This document shows, one piece after another, positions 53,181-61,589 of a DNA stretch of 64,000 nt. How positions within the stretch are numbered: position 1 is the first letter of the stretch; every line of letters starts with the position of its first letter. Both the position numbers and the translations under genes were made by a program. The stretch comes from Chlamydiales bacterium (GTDB lineage: Bacteria > Chlamydiota > Chlamydiia > Chlamydiales > JAJFMA01). A model generated the notes under the pieces. It saw only the letters and a program-made list of their open reading frames with translations, did no database searches and was not told where the DNA came from. The stretch lies in NCBI GenBank assembly GCA_030679955.1, contig JAUXSF010000009.1, forward strand, positions 62,001 through 126,000, read 5' to 3'.

Positions 53181-54815
53181 ATGGATGATCTTAATAACCA
53201 AGCAATAGTTCCTTATAATGCTGGCGCTGCCGGGGCAAATAATCAGTTAGCCCTTAGACAATCTGCCGAGTTCGATGATTGGGTAATTTGCGATAATTCT
53301 CTGCAGCCAGTCCTGCACCAAGCAAGCCGAATATCTCTTAAGATAGGCGACTTGACGAGGCTCTGTCTTGAGCAATTGACCTACACTTTAAAAGAACTAG
53401 CAAGCGACCTGAGTAAAATAAATGACAATGCAACGATAGCCGAGTTGCACACCGACTTAATTCCTGCATTTGCTCATCTACAATTGATTGCTGATGAAGG
53501 TGCCAACGCCCCAGCACGCTGTGCTCCATTTGTACAGGCAGTAAACGGCGTTTTGATTCAGATGCAAGCCACAGCTCCTTACCTCTCTAGCAGCCTCTTT
53601 CAGCTAACAAGTATGGCTAGCCTGGCACAAAACATATGTGCCGGTGAAGGGTTCGATAAAAAATCCTGCCTAACCCTCAATAGCGAAAAAGCACTAGCGA
53701 TCTCTACAATTGATACAGCAAAGAATCAAGAGCCTGTTCTTGAGCATTTAGATGCTCTAGAAATAGCACTTCAGGATTCGAATGTTTTGCGCCATTTGAC
53801 CAATGAACAGTTACTACAATTACAGCTGGTATGCGGTTGGATGATGGTCCAGTATATCGGCCATCAAAAAACAAACATCGACCTGATTGAGCACGTGGCC
53901 GACAAACTTTTTGAGGTGAACAACACGGTTAACACGGTTCTGGTTAGTAGAGCTGAACAAGGTCCTGTTGTTGCCGATGCCGGCCTAAAAGCCGCCTTTG
54001 CAACACTGCAAGGCCGTATAAGATCTAACTACTTCCCAACATTCTGGACGAGCCCAGAGCACCACCAGCGCTTAGCTGAAGTTCAGGACATTATGGCTAA
54101 AGGGTTGGAAATGACCTTTAAGCAATCACACGAGAACTTGGAAGGTATGATTTTCTTGGGTTCCAGAGATGGCATCTCCCTCTTTGAAGTGCCTCAGCAA
54201 GGTGACAAACCCAAACAGTTCGCCGCATACTTCTATGGTCGCGACAGCGTGAAAAGCCACTACAACGCATTCCAAGGACGCTCCGGCATCGACTTTAAGC
54301 TGGGTGGAAACTGCTGGAACCCCGTTTTGCAGGGTGCTACGGAGACTAAGGATGCGCTGGCATCATTGATTGCCGAGCAAAATGCGCAAAATAATGCCTG
54401 TGCTGAGCTAGTCACTTTCGGTTTTGGTATCGATGGAGCAATTGGCCAAGTATTGGCCCACGACCTTTCACAAAAAGGCGTTAAAACGACCTCATTATGC
54501 GTAGGATCAGCTCCCTACTTAGATGTTAACGCCGCGCGAACAGTTGGTAAGCAAGAAAATCATTATGCGATGAACTTAAAGTTGGATCAAGACTGCCTGG
54601 GTAAAGGCGCTTCTTCCTTAAATAAATTAGCTAAGGAATATCGCGAATCGAACTTCCACGCGCAATACCCGCTCTATTTTAGAGATTGGTATGCAGGTGA
54701 CATTTGGAACCGCGGTCACAACGTAGAAGTATACGCAACGTCGCTGAACTCCTATGCAAAACAGCCAGAGAAGTTGGCTCAGTTGCATGATCAAGTAAGC
54801 CGCTTAAGAGCGTAA
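53181..54815 (+). CDS. Lipase-like protein with substituted nucleophile, 544 residues
   Basis: Function unknown. The N-terminal 260 residues are helical. From about 335 the order recalls a class-3 lipase alpha/beta fold: FLGSRDGISLFEV, KQFAAYFYGRDSV (an F-R-G-T-like step), then ELVTFGFGIDGAIGQVLAHD, where lipases have G-H-S-L-G-G-A and this protein has G-F-G-I-D-G-A. LCVGSAPYLDVNAARTVG follows, like the F-G-x-P-R-V-G-D step. The serine nucleophile position therefore holds isoleucine or aspartate, so catalysis by the usual triad is unlikely. Early EFDDWVICDN (about 33-42) resembles DDGWVLLDID in the next gene. AGGAG precedes the ATG. Candidate effector. Confidence 0.68.
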   Translation: MDDLNNQAIVPYNAGAAGANNQLALRQSAEFDDWVICDNSLQPVLHQASRISLKIGDLTRLCLEQLTYTLKELASDLSKINDNATIAELHTDLIPAFAHLQLIADEGANAPARCAPFVQAVNGVLIQMQATAPYLSSSLFQLTSMASLAQNICAGEGFDKKSCLTLNSEKALAISTIDTAKNQEPVLEHLDALEIALQDSNVLRHLTNEQLLQLQLVCGWMMVQYIGHQKTNIDLIEHVADKLFEVNNTVNTVLVSRAEQGPVVADAGLKAAFATLQGRIRSNYFPTFWTSPEHHQRLAEVQDIMAKGLEMTFKQSHENLEGMIFLGSRDGISLFEVPQQGDKPKQFAAYFYGRDSVKSHYNAFQGRSGIDFKLGGNCWNPVLQGATETKDALASLIAEQNAQNNACAELVTFGFGIDGAIGQVLAHDLSQKGVKTTSLCVGSAPYLDVNAARTVGKQENHYAMNLKLDQDCLGKGASSLNKLAKEYRESNFHAQYPLYFRDWYAGDIWNRGHNVEVYATSLNSYAKQPEKLAQLHDQVSRLRA

Positions 54816-54898
54816 GTTAATTTGGAAAATATCCTCTCTGCTCGGTTGAAAGCGGGCGAGGAGGATTAGAATGAATATAATATTGATGAGAGACACCC

Positions 54899-56497
54899 AT
54901 GTTAGGAATAATTAAAAGCTGGTTTTCGACAGCTTCTTGTCCTACCCAGGCTAAGAAGTTGCCCGAAGCAACAAAGCCTGCTAGCCCGAGCTCTCGCGTA
55001 CAAGCTGAGTTTAAGGTACAGGTTCAGAAGACTGCTTCCAAAATTAAGGACGCAGCTGATCAACTAGAGCATAACGTAAAAGGCGTTGTGACCCAGGTTG
55101 AACAAAAGGTGCTAAAGCTTTCTAAGGCAGATCAGGATAGACATGCGAAAAACATGTTTACTCACTATCTACGCTTGTCCCAATTAGACTTAGCTAAACG
55201 TAGTCCGGATAACATCCGTACTGTAGTTTACTATCTTGCTGACCAAGCTAAGAGTGGAAACCTCTCTGACGCTGACAAAGCTCAAGTGCGCACAATGTTT
55301 GCACGCTTTGCGATGCTAAGCCCAGAGCAGTTTGACCGCAAGCGCCTACTAGCTAACCAGGAAGCCCTACAATGCGTTCTTTCACCGGCTCTAGAAGAGC
55401 TAGTGGCCGCAGAAGCTGCTAATCCTTCCCTGAAGGACGACGCTCAGCATAAGCTAGATGTAGCTATAGCCAAGGCACAACTTGTTGTTGCAATGGGCGT
55501 ACCGCTCACCGCAGCTGGTGGTTGTAACGGCGCTGTGATCGTAAAGAGCTTCGAAGGCAATGCTCTAGGCGTTTTCAAGGCTGTTCAACAAAGCACCTGG
55601 CTAAACGACCCAACACGTAAAGTGAAAGAGTGGTTCGGCCAAGCACGTTTGTTCAACAGACGCGATGAGCGCAACGAAACGCGTGCCGAAATAGTTATGG
55701 CGGATTTCAGCAAGCAATTTGGATTCAACTTAGCTCCCGAAGCTAAGTCTGTTGTCTTGAATGATAAAGAAGGTTCCTTCTTGGCATTCTTGGGCGGCTA
55801 CAAAGAGCTTGCAGACGTACAGGAAGCTTTGGATAAGCGTCAAACGTTCACTAGAGATGAGAAAATTAAGGTGCAGCTGGCAATAGTGGCAGCTTTTGCT
55901 TCCACCAACCACGACCCTCACTCGGGTAATATCTTCGTGGGAATGAAGAACGGCGAAATTGATGAAGTTAAGCTCATCGACGCAGGTAACTGCTTTGCTG
56001 AGCGCCTACCTGGTGAATGGGGTTCCAAAGGGCACCGTTCTGATCCTGGTAACCTAAGAATTTCTAAAGAGCCGTTTGAGCCAGAAGTTATCGAGTTCAT
56101 CAGGAGCAATCTAACCGATGCTAAGTATGATGAGTTCGTAGCTGGTGTCCAAGCTAGGTATCCCGGTTTCTGGACAACTAAAATGGACCACTTGCACCGT
56201 CAGACGTTCAAACTACTGCGCGAGCACGTAGGCAAGGACATTATGACACCGCAAGAGCTAATGAACTTGACGACGTGGAAGGACTTCTCTAAACTTCTTA
56301 GTCAAGAAACTCCAGCAGCCGATACCGTTGAAACAGACGATGGCTGGGTATTGTTGGATATTGACCAGGAAACAGCTGATAAAGCTAAGGCCGATTTGAT
56401 AGTGAAGCAGATTGCTAATGTAGCAGCTGCTGAACGTGCAACAATTACTGTTGCACAGCCTATCGTTGCCGCGCCTTTGGTGAATCCTGTAGCCTAA
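54899..56497 (+). CDS. Kinase-like protein (phosphoinositide-kinase-type core), candidate effector
   Basis: Not previously recognised by me. The N-terminal 200 residues are helical with a Ser/Pro start. Then comes a kinase-like pattern: AGGCNGAVIVKSFEGNALGV and FKAVQQ (about 203-228; glycine loop and ATP-binding Lys), RAEIVMADFSKQFG (about 261-274; helix with the Glu partner), NHDPHSGNIFVG (about 336-347; catalytic loop Asp and Asn) and VKLIDAGNCF (about 357-366; metal-binding D, DAG for DFG). The order and the LID-G-N-C-F ending are closest to PI3/PI4-kinase-like and HipA-like folds. It follows the lipase-like gene by 83 bases. No signal peptide; type III export would be the likely route if secreted. 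Confidence 0.68.
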   Translation: MLGIIKSWFSTASCPTQAKKLPEATKPASPSSRVQAEFKVQVQKTASKIKDAADQLEHNVKGVVTQVEQKVLKLSKADQDRHAKNMFTHYLRLSQLDLAKRSPDNIRTVVYYLADQAKSGNLSDADKAQVRTMFARFAMLSPEQFDRKRLLANQEALQCVLSPALEELVAAEAANPSLKDDAQHKLDVAIAKAQLVVAMGVPLTAAGGCNGAVIVKSFEGNALGVFKAVQQSTWLNDPTRKVKEWFGQARLFNRRDERNETRAEIVMADFSKQFGFNLAPEAKSVVLNDKEGSFLAFLGGYKELADVQEALDKRQTFTRDEKIKVQLAIVAAFASTNHDPHSGNIFVGMKNGEIDEVKLIDAGNCFAERLPGEWGSKGHRSDPGNLRISKEPFEPEVIEFIRSNLTDAKYDEFVAGVQARYPGFWTTKMDHLHRQTFKLLREHVGKDIMTPQELMNLTTWKDFSKLLSQETPAADTVETDDGWVLLDIDQETADKAKADLIVKQIANVAAAERATITVAQPIVAAPLVNPVA

Positions 56498-56520
56498 GCG
56501 GTACTTACGTTATACGTTAT

Positions 56521-56545
56521 GAGGACAGGCGTTTCGTCTGTCCTC
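56521..56545 (+). terminator. Hairpin after the kinase-like gene
   Basis: GAGGACAG (56521-56528) pairs perfectly with CTGTCCTC (56538-56545), with extra pairing possible in the loop, followed by ATTCTCTTT. It lies 23 bases after the stop and just before the ribosome binding site of the HIT gene. Confidence 0.6.
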
Positions 56546-56567
56546 ATTCTCTTTAGAGGATTTGTGA

Positions 56568-57107
56568 ATGCGAAAAAAAGTTATTATCACGACTGTCATC
56601 CTCGCCCCCGTTCTTCTTATAGCCATTGCCTGGATCAGCATATTGACGCCCAAGTTAAATACTGGCGTCAAGGCATGCGCTTTCTGTAAATCCCACGTCA
56701 TCGCCAATCAAGTGTACTACGAAGGACAACATGTCCGCGTATTACTGAACTTTATGCCGGTACTAGAGGGTCATAGTTTAGTCATCCCCAAAAGACATGT
56801 AGAGCGTTTTGAAGACCTCTCCGTCGAAGAACTGACCGAAATGCATGCTGTCATTCAAAAGGTCGGAAGGGCGTTCCAGAAGGTTTACAATACGTCAGAC
56901 TATCTGCTCTGCTGCCAAAATGGTGAAAGGGCGGGTCAGACCGTAGGACATATGCACTTTCACGTGATTCCACGAGTCGAAAAGAACGTCATCACTAAGC
57001 TGCAGCTATGGTATGCGATGCTCGTAAGACCACTAACATTGACTAATCCCCTTTCCTCCGAGCAAATTAAGGTTATCAGCGCGCCTTTAGCAGCCGCAAT
57101 GGACTAA
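56568..57107 (+). CDS. Membrane-anchored HIT-family protein
   Basis: Histidine-triad nucleotide-binding protein, hydrolase or transferase on nucleotide substrates. The catalytic triad is HMHFHVIP (about 129-136). CAFCKSHVIANQVYYEG (about 38-54) holds the Cys-x2-Cys that often binds zinc in HIT proteins. Unlike ordinary cytosolic HIT proteins it begins with a membrane segment (KKVIITTVILAPVLLIAIAW, about 3-22), so the domain is tethered and perhaps periplasmic. AGAGGA precedes the ATG. A GC-rich hairpin followed by TTCTTTTT (57112-57140) lies after the stop. Confidence 0.85.
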   Translation: MRKKVIITTVILAPVLLIAIAWISILTPKLNTGVKACAFCKSHVIANQVYYEGQHVRVLLNFMPVLEGHSLVIPKRHVERFEDLSVEELTEMHAVIQKVGRAFQKVYNTSDYLLCCQNGERAGQTVGHMHFHVIPRVEKNVITKLQLWYAMLVRPLTLTNPLSSEQIKVISAPLAAAMD

Positions 57108-57111
57108 TTGG

Positions 57112-57140
57112 ACCCCTGCGGCGGGGCCCGAGCCTTCTTT
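57112..57140 (+). terminator. Terminator-like hairpin after the HIT gene
   Basis: GGACCCC...GGGGCCC with one mismatch, followed by GAGCCTTCTTTTT. A second hairpin (CGCAGCTT / AAGCTGCG, about 57151-57179) follows. The remaining part of the 293-base gap up to 57400 is strongly AT-rich (57230-57385), likely the promoter region of the next gene; no gene is seen in it. Confidence 0.55.
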
Positions 57141-57400
57141 TTACCGACATCGCAGCTTATCGCTACGCGAGAAGCTGCGGAATGCGGCTACCGGTGTTGT
57201 CTAATACGTCCACCCCTCTATCTTTTCCTAGTTTGTTACTATTAATAAACGAATTAACATAACCAATATAAAGCGTTAATCAAACGTTAACAATTTAGTT
57301 ATATAATAAAGCCATAAAACAAATTAACTGTAATAAAAACAACTAATAATAAACAAAACAAACTAAATAATAATAAAACAATAATAGGAGTAGTAAACTA

Positions 57401-57964
57401 ATGGAATTTCCAGCCACCCACCCAAGCACAGAATCCAAGTCACTTTTTAAGATGAACCTAAACCTCTTTGGTTGCGACGCGAAGATCAAACTAAAGAACG
57501 ACAGTCTCGATGTTAAGATCGGCACCCTAGCTTTCTCTCTGCCAATGCCCTTTGGTATGTTCGGTGGTAGCTCGGTTGCTTCCAAGCGTACATCAGCACC
57601 AACAGTAACGCCTCTTCCTCGTTTACCTAGGCAGAGATCAGTTCCTTCTCCTGTGGCACCTGCCCCTAGGAAGCCGAAGGCACAAAAAACACGCTCCTTG
57701 TCAGAAGCTGTTAAAAATATCGTGATGCCGGCTGTAAAAGAAATCGGAGCCGTTGCTGTTGATGCTGCCAAAGACTTTGTAGAAGCAAAAGTTAACGAAA
57801 CAGACTCTAAGTCTGGTGGATTGCTGTCAAAACTAATCCAAAAGGCGACGGATGCTCCTTTCTTGGCTGGTATAGCTAAGGAAGTGGCGGGAATCGCTCT
57901 AGGCAGCGCTCCTGGTGGTGCCTTATTACAAGCAGCGTTTCGCGCAATGGCGAAGGCTGCCTAA
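57401..57964 (+). CDS. Hypothetical protein, 187 residues
   Basis: Not recognised. A short beta-rich N-terminus (NLNLFGCDAKIKL, about 18-30) is followed by a basic, proline-rich linker (about 65-105), then an alanine-rich helical part (AVKEIGAVAVDAAKDFVEAK) with an amphipathic C-terminus. Basic composition and no signal peptide. AGGAG is 10 bases before the ATG. The leader is unusually AT-rich, as with strongly expressed or silenced genes. A clear two-way terminator follows. Confidence 0.65.
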   Translation: MEFPATHPSTESKSLFKMNLNLFGCDAKIKLKNDSLDVKIGTLAFSLPMPFGMFGGSSVASKRTSAPTVTPLPRLPRQRSVPSPVAPAPRKPKAQKTRSLSEAVKNIVMPAVKEIGAVAVDAAKDFVEAKVNETDSKSGGLLSKLIQKATDAPFLAGIAKEVAGIALGSAPGGALLQAAFRAMAKAA

Positions 57965-57991
57965 CCCTTAAATCTCTCTCTCCCAAAAAAA

Positions 57992-58020
57992 AAAGAGCCT
58001 CTTCTTAGAAGAGGCTCTTT
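57992..58020. terminator. Bidirectional terminator
   Basis: AAAGAGCCTCTTCT and AGAAGAGGCTCTTT form a near-perfect stem, preceded by an A-run and followed by TTTTTCTTT, so it can act on both the plus-strand gene ending at 57964 and the minus-strand gene ending at 58048. Confidence 0.88.
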
Positions 58021-58047
58021 TTCTTTAACTTCGTGAGCAAACAAAGT

Positions 58048-59943
58048 TTATACGGCGTCCAATACACAACGGAAACCAGTACGTGCATTCAGCTCATCGC
58101 GATTAAGACGTTGGCGCGCTGGAGCATCTCCATCATCTTCCCCTAGAACAAAACCACTACGCACGACTTGGTGGTTAGCGAATTTTGAAGAATTTGCCGA
58201 GTACATCCTGGATACTTTTTTACTTGTATTCGCCACGGCGCTGCTCGCTGTCCATTCAGATACGCTGCTGCTAATTTCATCTACAGCACGACCGAATGTC
58301 GCTTGTGGTATATAGGTCTCTGCCATAACGGGCTCAAAGCTAGCTATCAGGGACAGGATTGAGAATGCCTGATCCTGCATGACTTCTTGTTTGGCGATCA
58401 GAGAAGCTTCGAGTACTTGGCTGGCTTCAGTAGAAGCGCGTTCCCACTCTATCTCAGATGGCAGGCGTTTTCCAGCCCATGCGGCATAAGCTTCGGCGTC
58501 GTTGTAGGAGACGTTTACCACAGGCTCATCTTCATATCCCCTTGGGACGCGGCCGCGGCTCCAGTGTGGAGGAACTCTGTGGCCAGTATCGGCCACGAAG
58601 GCTGCATACTCCGCGTTTGTTACTTCATGTCTGTCGACATAGAAACTTGGAACATCGACATATTGCGAGGGCTTATTAGCCGTAGGCAGTAAGTTTGAAA
58701 CTTTATGGTTGCTCCAACCGTGTTGGGGAGCGCTGTCATTCATAGCCACGAGGAAACGTCCGCCTGGAACGTAAACCATGTCGCTGGAGTCTACTTCGAA
58801 GTTAGAAGCTTCATCTAACCACTGGTCGGCCGCATAAACATTGTCGGCATCGTAGTCAAAAATCTCATCTTCTTCTTGGAAGTTATTTTGCGATGCCAGC
58901 TGAATGCGAGCAAATTGCTGAGTCATGTAGGCGTCGTCGATCCGGCTATCCACGTTAAATCTTTCACGCGCAGCCACATGTTTGAAATGCCTAGAATTGA
59001 ACTGCGTTGCTTCTTCCTGCTCTTCTTCATCAAAGTGGTTGTTAGAGCTATATAACAGCTCATTTGAATCTTCTTCATCCAAATCTTGGTGGTAAAGATC
59101 AGCGAGAGTTGCCTCTTGTTCATTGACGACGAAGTCACCTAGATTCACCTTAAGCTCTGCAATTTGGTCCCAAGGCATACGGATGGTACCATGCTGACCG
59201 GAGATACGCATACCGATTGTGGAATCCTGAACGAAGTTAAAACCGAGGTGTTGATCGCAAAGATCCCCTTCTACACAGCCTTGTAGACCACCATTGAAGA
59301 TAACATCGACCAAGCGGTCGCTAAGAATTGTTTGTTCTTTCCAACCATCTGTGAGGCGAATTTCTTCGGGTTCCAAGGTAACGGCTAAATGGTCACCATT
59401 GCGCAAGGTCACGTGGTAGAACTTCTTGCTTGCAGCATTTGGATTAACTGCATGGTTTTTGAGGACCAAGAAATTGATATCCTGAGGATCAATTTCAGCA
59501 ACCAAGTACTGTGCGTTACCGCGGTCACCGCGTACGCTACGATCGTTCGCCACAGCTACTCGGCGGCTGAAAATAAGTTTTTCGCTAGGCAGATCGCCGA
59601 TGAAGTTTTCGCCATTTTTGGTGATAATCTGCAGCTTGTCGGCACCATTAACTTTCCCAAAAACAACCGTAGCTATATCTTCCACCTGAAAAGTTATGGA
59701 TCCAAAGGCATAATGCAACTGGGGAATCTGTTCTAACCGGCCATTCATCTTACGGCCATCTTTTAGTACCAGAACATCTCCACCACTTAGGCTTTGCTTT
59801 CCGAATTGTCTCCACTCCGTAGGGCTGAAAAGCTCATCTGCAGGGAGGTTTAGGTTGGCAGCACATGCTGCACCAGAAACAAAAACGCAAGACGCTAACA
59901 CAAACTTCTGTATTGTTGTCCACTCTGAGTATAGTCCTGACAT
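58048..59943 (-). CDS. Exported protein with SUMF1/FGE-like domain lacking catalytic cysteines
   Basis: A 631-residue protein with a signal or anchor segment near residues 12-29 (FVLASCVFVSGAACA). The N-terminal half has beta repeats (VLVLKDGRKMNGRLEQIPQ near 55-73; IITKNGENFIGDLP; VTLRNGDHLAVTLEPEE). A low-complexity acidic linker lies at about 290-370. The C-terminal domain has the formylglycine-generating-enzyme fold: MVYVPGGRFLV, FYVDRHEVTNAEYAAFVADT, PVVNVSYNDAEAYAAWAGKR, LPSEIEWERA and ARTGFRCVLD. In place of the RGGSW-type segment with its cysteines it has VVRSGFVLGED, so sulfatase activation is unlikely. Chlamydiae use such domains in other proteins. A surface or periplasmic binding role is inferred. 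It stands alone. Confidence 0.85.
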   Translation of the reverse strand: MSGLYSEWTTIQKFVLASCVFVSGAACAANLNLPADELFSPTEWRQFGKQSLSGGDVLVLKDGRKMNGRLEQIPQLHYAFGSITFQVEDIATVVFGKVNGADKLQIITKNGENFIGDLPSEKLIFSRRVAVANDRSVRGDRGNAQYLVAEIDPQDINFLVLKNHAVNPNAASKKFYHVTLRNGDHLAVTLEPEEIRLTDGWKEQTILSDRLVDVIFNGGLQGCVEGDLCDQHLGFNFVQDSTIGMRISGQHGTIRMPWDQIAELKVNLGDFVVNEQEATLADLYHQDLDEEDSNELLYSSNNHFDEEEQEEATQFNSRHFKHVAARERFNVDSRIDDAYMTQQFARIQLASQNNFQEEDEIFDYDADNVYAADQWLDEASNFEVDSSDMVYVPGGRFLVAMNDSAPQHGWSNHKVSNLLPTANKPSQYVDVPSFYVDRHEVTNAEYAAFVADTGHRVPPHWSRGRVPRGYEDEPVVNVSYNDAEAYAAWAGKRLPSEIEWERASTEASQVLEASLIAKQEVMQDQAFSILSLIASFEPVMAETYIPQATFGRAVDEISSSVSEWTASSAVANTSKKVSRMYSANSSKFANHQVVRSGFVLGEDDGDAPARQRLNRDELNARTGFRCVLDAV

Positions 59944-60139
59944 ATCATCTCACCTTTGCCAAAGTTTAACCACGAGGCTATATAATGCGTGCCTTCAAAA
60001 AACGGACTTTAGAATTCGCGCCAAAAAAAATAAAGAAAATTCTTTGAAAACTAGCACAAAGAGATTACTTGAACTCAAACTTGTCCAGAAACCATCCAAT
60101 GCAGTTAAATTCCAATAAAAATTCCCGAGGATCAAATCA

Positions 60140-61504
60140 ATGGAACCTACAATTTCTGCACGTCATCCGCCCGCCTGCGTTACATCGCCAAGGCCTATGA
60201 ACACCCTTTTCGAAGATCTAAATATCCTCTACCAACGTTGTAAAGAGAAGGAACAGCCTTTGGAAACCGCGGAGTTGGAACAAGTGCAGGCTTACGCCCG
60301 TCAACTTCTACCAATGCTAGGCGGAGAATGCTTACCTAACTTAATAACCACTTTGGATGAGTATGACAGCTGCTGTTTGGGCTTTGCTCTTAAGTACGGA
60401 TGTGACGAACAGCTTAAAACATGCTTCATGAGTAATCTTGAAGTGTACATACAAAATTATGGCGCTGGCAATGTGAAAAAACTGGGTTCTTTTTTGTTAT
60501 TTTGCTCTGTATTTCTTCCAACCCAGGACTACTGCAAGGCTTTGGTCACATGCTTGACCAAGCCTGATCTCACTGAAGAAACAACACTATTCGTAAAACT
60601 CTATATTCAACACAGAGCTCGTCAATGGCAGCGTCTTCACTCTAGCTCTATAAAGAGCCACCTAAAAACGCTAATGAAAGCAGCCACTCCACTATTAGCT
60701 GAGAAGGATATTTTGGATCAATTTAAACACTATACAAGATTGCGACATCTGTCACGATACAAACATAGAACGTCTAGTGTGTTAACATCGAACCTATGCG
60801 TGAGTTTAACGGATGAGCAATGGGTGGTTGTTCGGAATAAGCTTCTACAAAGTGGTAATCTCCCTTATACACGCTTTCTTGCAGGGTTGCATAGAACCCA
60901 GGTGGGAAGATCACGATCTAATGAGCTGGTAAAAGAATGCCTAAAGATCAACCCTCTACCACTTAATAGCCTCATTCAATTAACCAGCTATATGGATGAA
61001 GATAGCGAGATCCTGTGGCATCAGGTCTGCGAGCAGATAGTCAAAAAGAATCCCTATCTCCTATTTCATCATCGCGATACTGGCGATACTTATGAATGTC
61101 CCAGCATTGAGCAATTAGAGATTTTCTCATTTTACCTAAAACAAGAACACATAATACAAATCCTAAACGACACTCGCTGGTTAGATGAAAAATATTCAGA
61201 TCTAAGAGCCATCCTTCCTGGCGCGATCATGATTTTCCCCCTAGATAACTCTAAGAAAATTCTCCTTAAAGACAATGTCCTTAACTGCCTACTCGCAGCG
61301 ACCCTTTACTGGGCTGAAAAAAACTGGGAGCATATGTTGGACTTTTGGCTCCCACAGTTAACTGACCTAGGCCAGACGTATATTTTGGCAAAATTGAGGT
61401 ACCTTGGCGGCCGCAATGATTTGACTCTCCGTCGGCTAGGCCTAAACAGAGAGCTTATCGGGAGGCTTACGGACCGTATCATATACGGAAAAGACTCACT
61501 TTAA
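60140..61504 (+). CDS. Hypothetical helical protein, 454 residues
   Basis: Not recognised. All-helical composition with several Cys and repeated LxxxL patterns; no signal peptide or membrane segment. A TPR-like or other helical solenoid is possible, but no consensus positions can be made out. The ATG at 60140 has GAGG at 9 bases; another in-frame ATG (MNTLFEDL, residue 20) is a possible start. It precedes the two-gene set at the window end by 85 bases of AT-rich DNA. Confidence 0.62.
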   Translation: MEPTISARHPPACVTSPRPMNTLFEDLNILYQRCKEKEQPLETAELEQVQAYARQLLPMLGGECLPNLITTLDEYDSCCLGFALKYGCDEQLKTCFMSNLEVYIQNYGAGNVKKLGSFLLFCSVFLPTQDYCKALVTCLTKPDLTEETTLFVKLYIQHRARQWQRLHSSSIKSHLKTLMKAATPLLAEKDILDQFKHYTRLRHLSRYKHRTSSVLTSNLCVSLTDEQWVVVRNKLLQSGNLPYTRFLAGLHRTQVGRSRSNELVKECLKINPLPLNSLIQLTSYMDEDSEILWHQVCEQIVKKNPYLLFHHRDTGDTYECPSIEQLEIFSFYLKQEHIIQILNDTRWLDEKYSDLRAILPGAIMIFPLDNSKKILLKDNVLNCLLAATLYWAEKNWEHMLDFWLPQLTDLGQTYILAKLRYLGGRNDLTLRRLGLNRELIGRLTDRIIYGKDSL

Positions 61505-61589
61505 AGCACTTGCTAACCACAAACTAATTATTTTATAATTCTATTAAATTAATGATATAATAAGGATGAGTTTATAAAAAGCGGTCATT

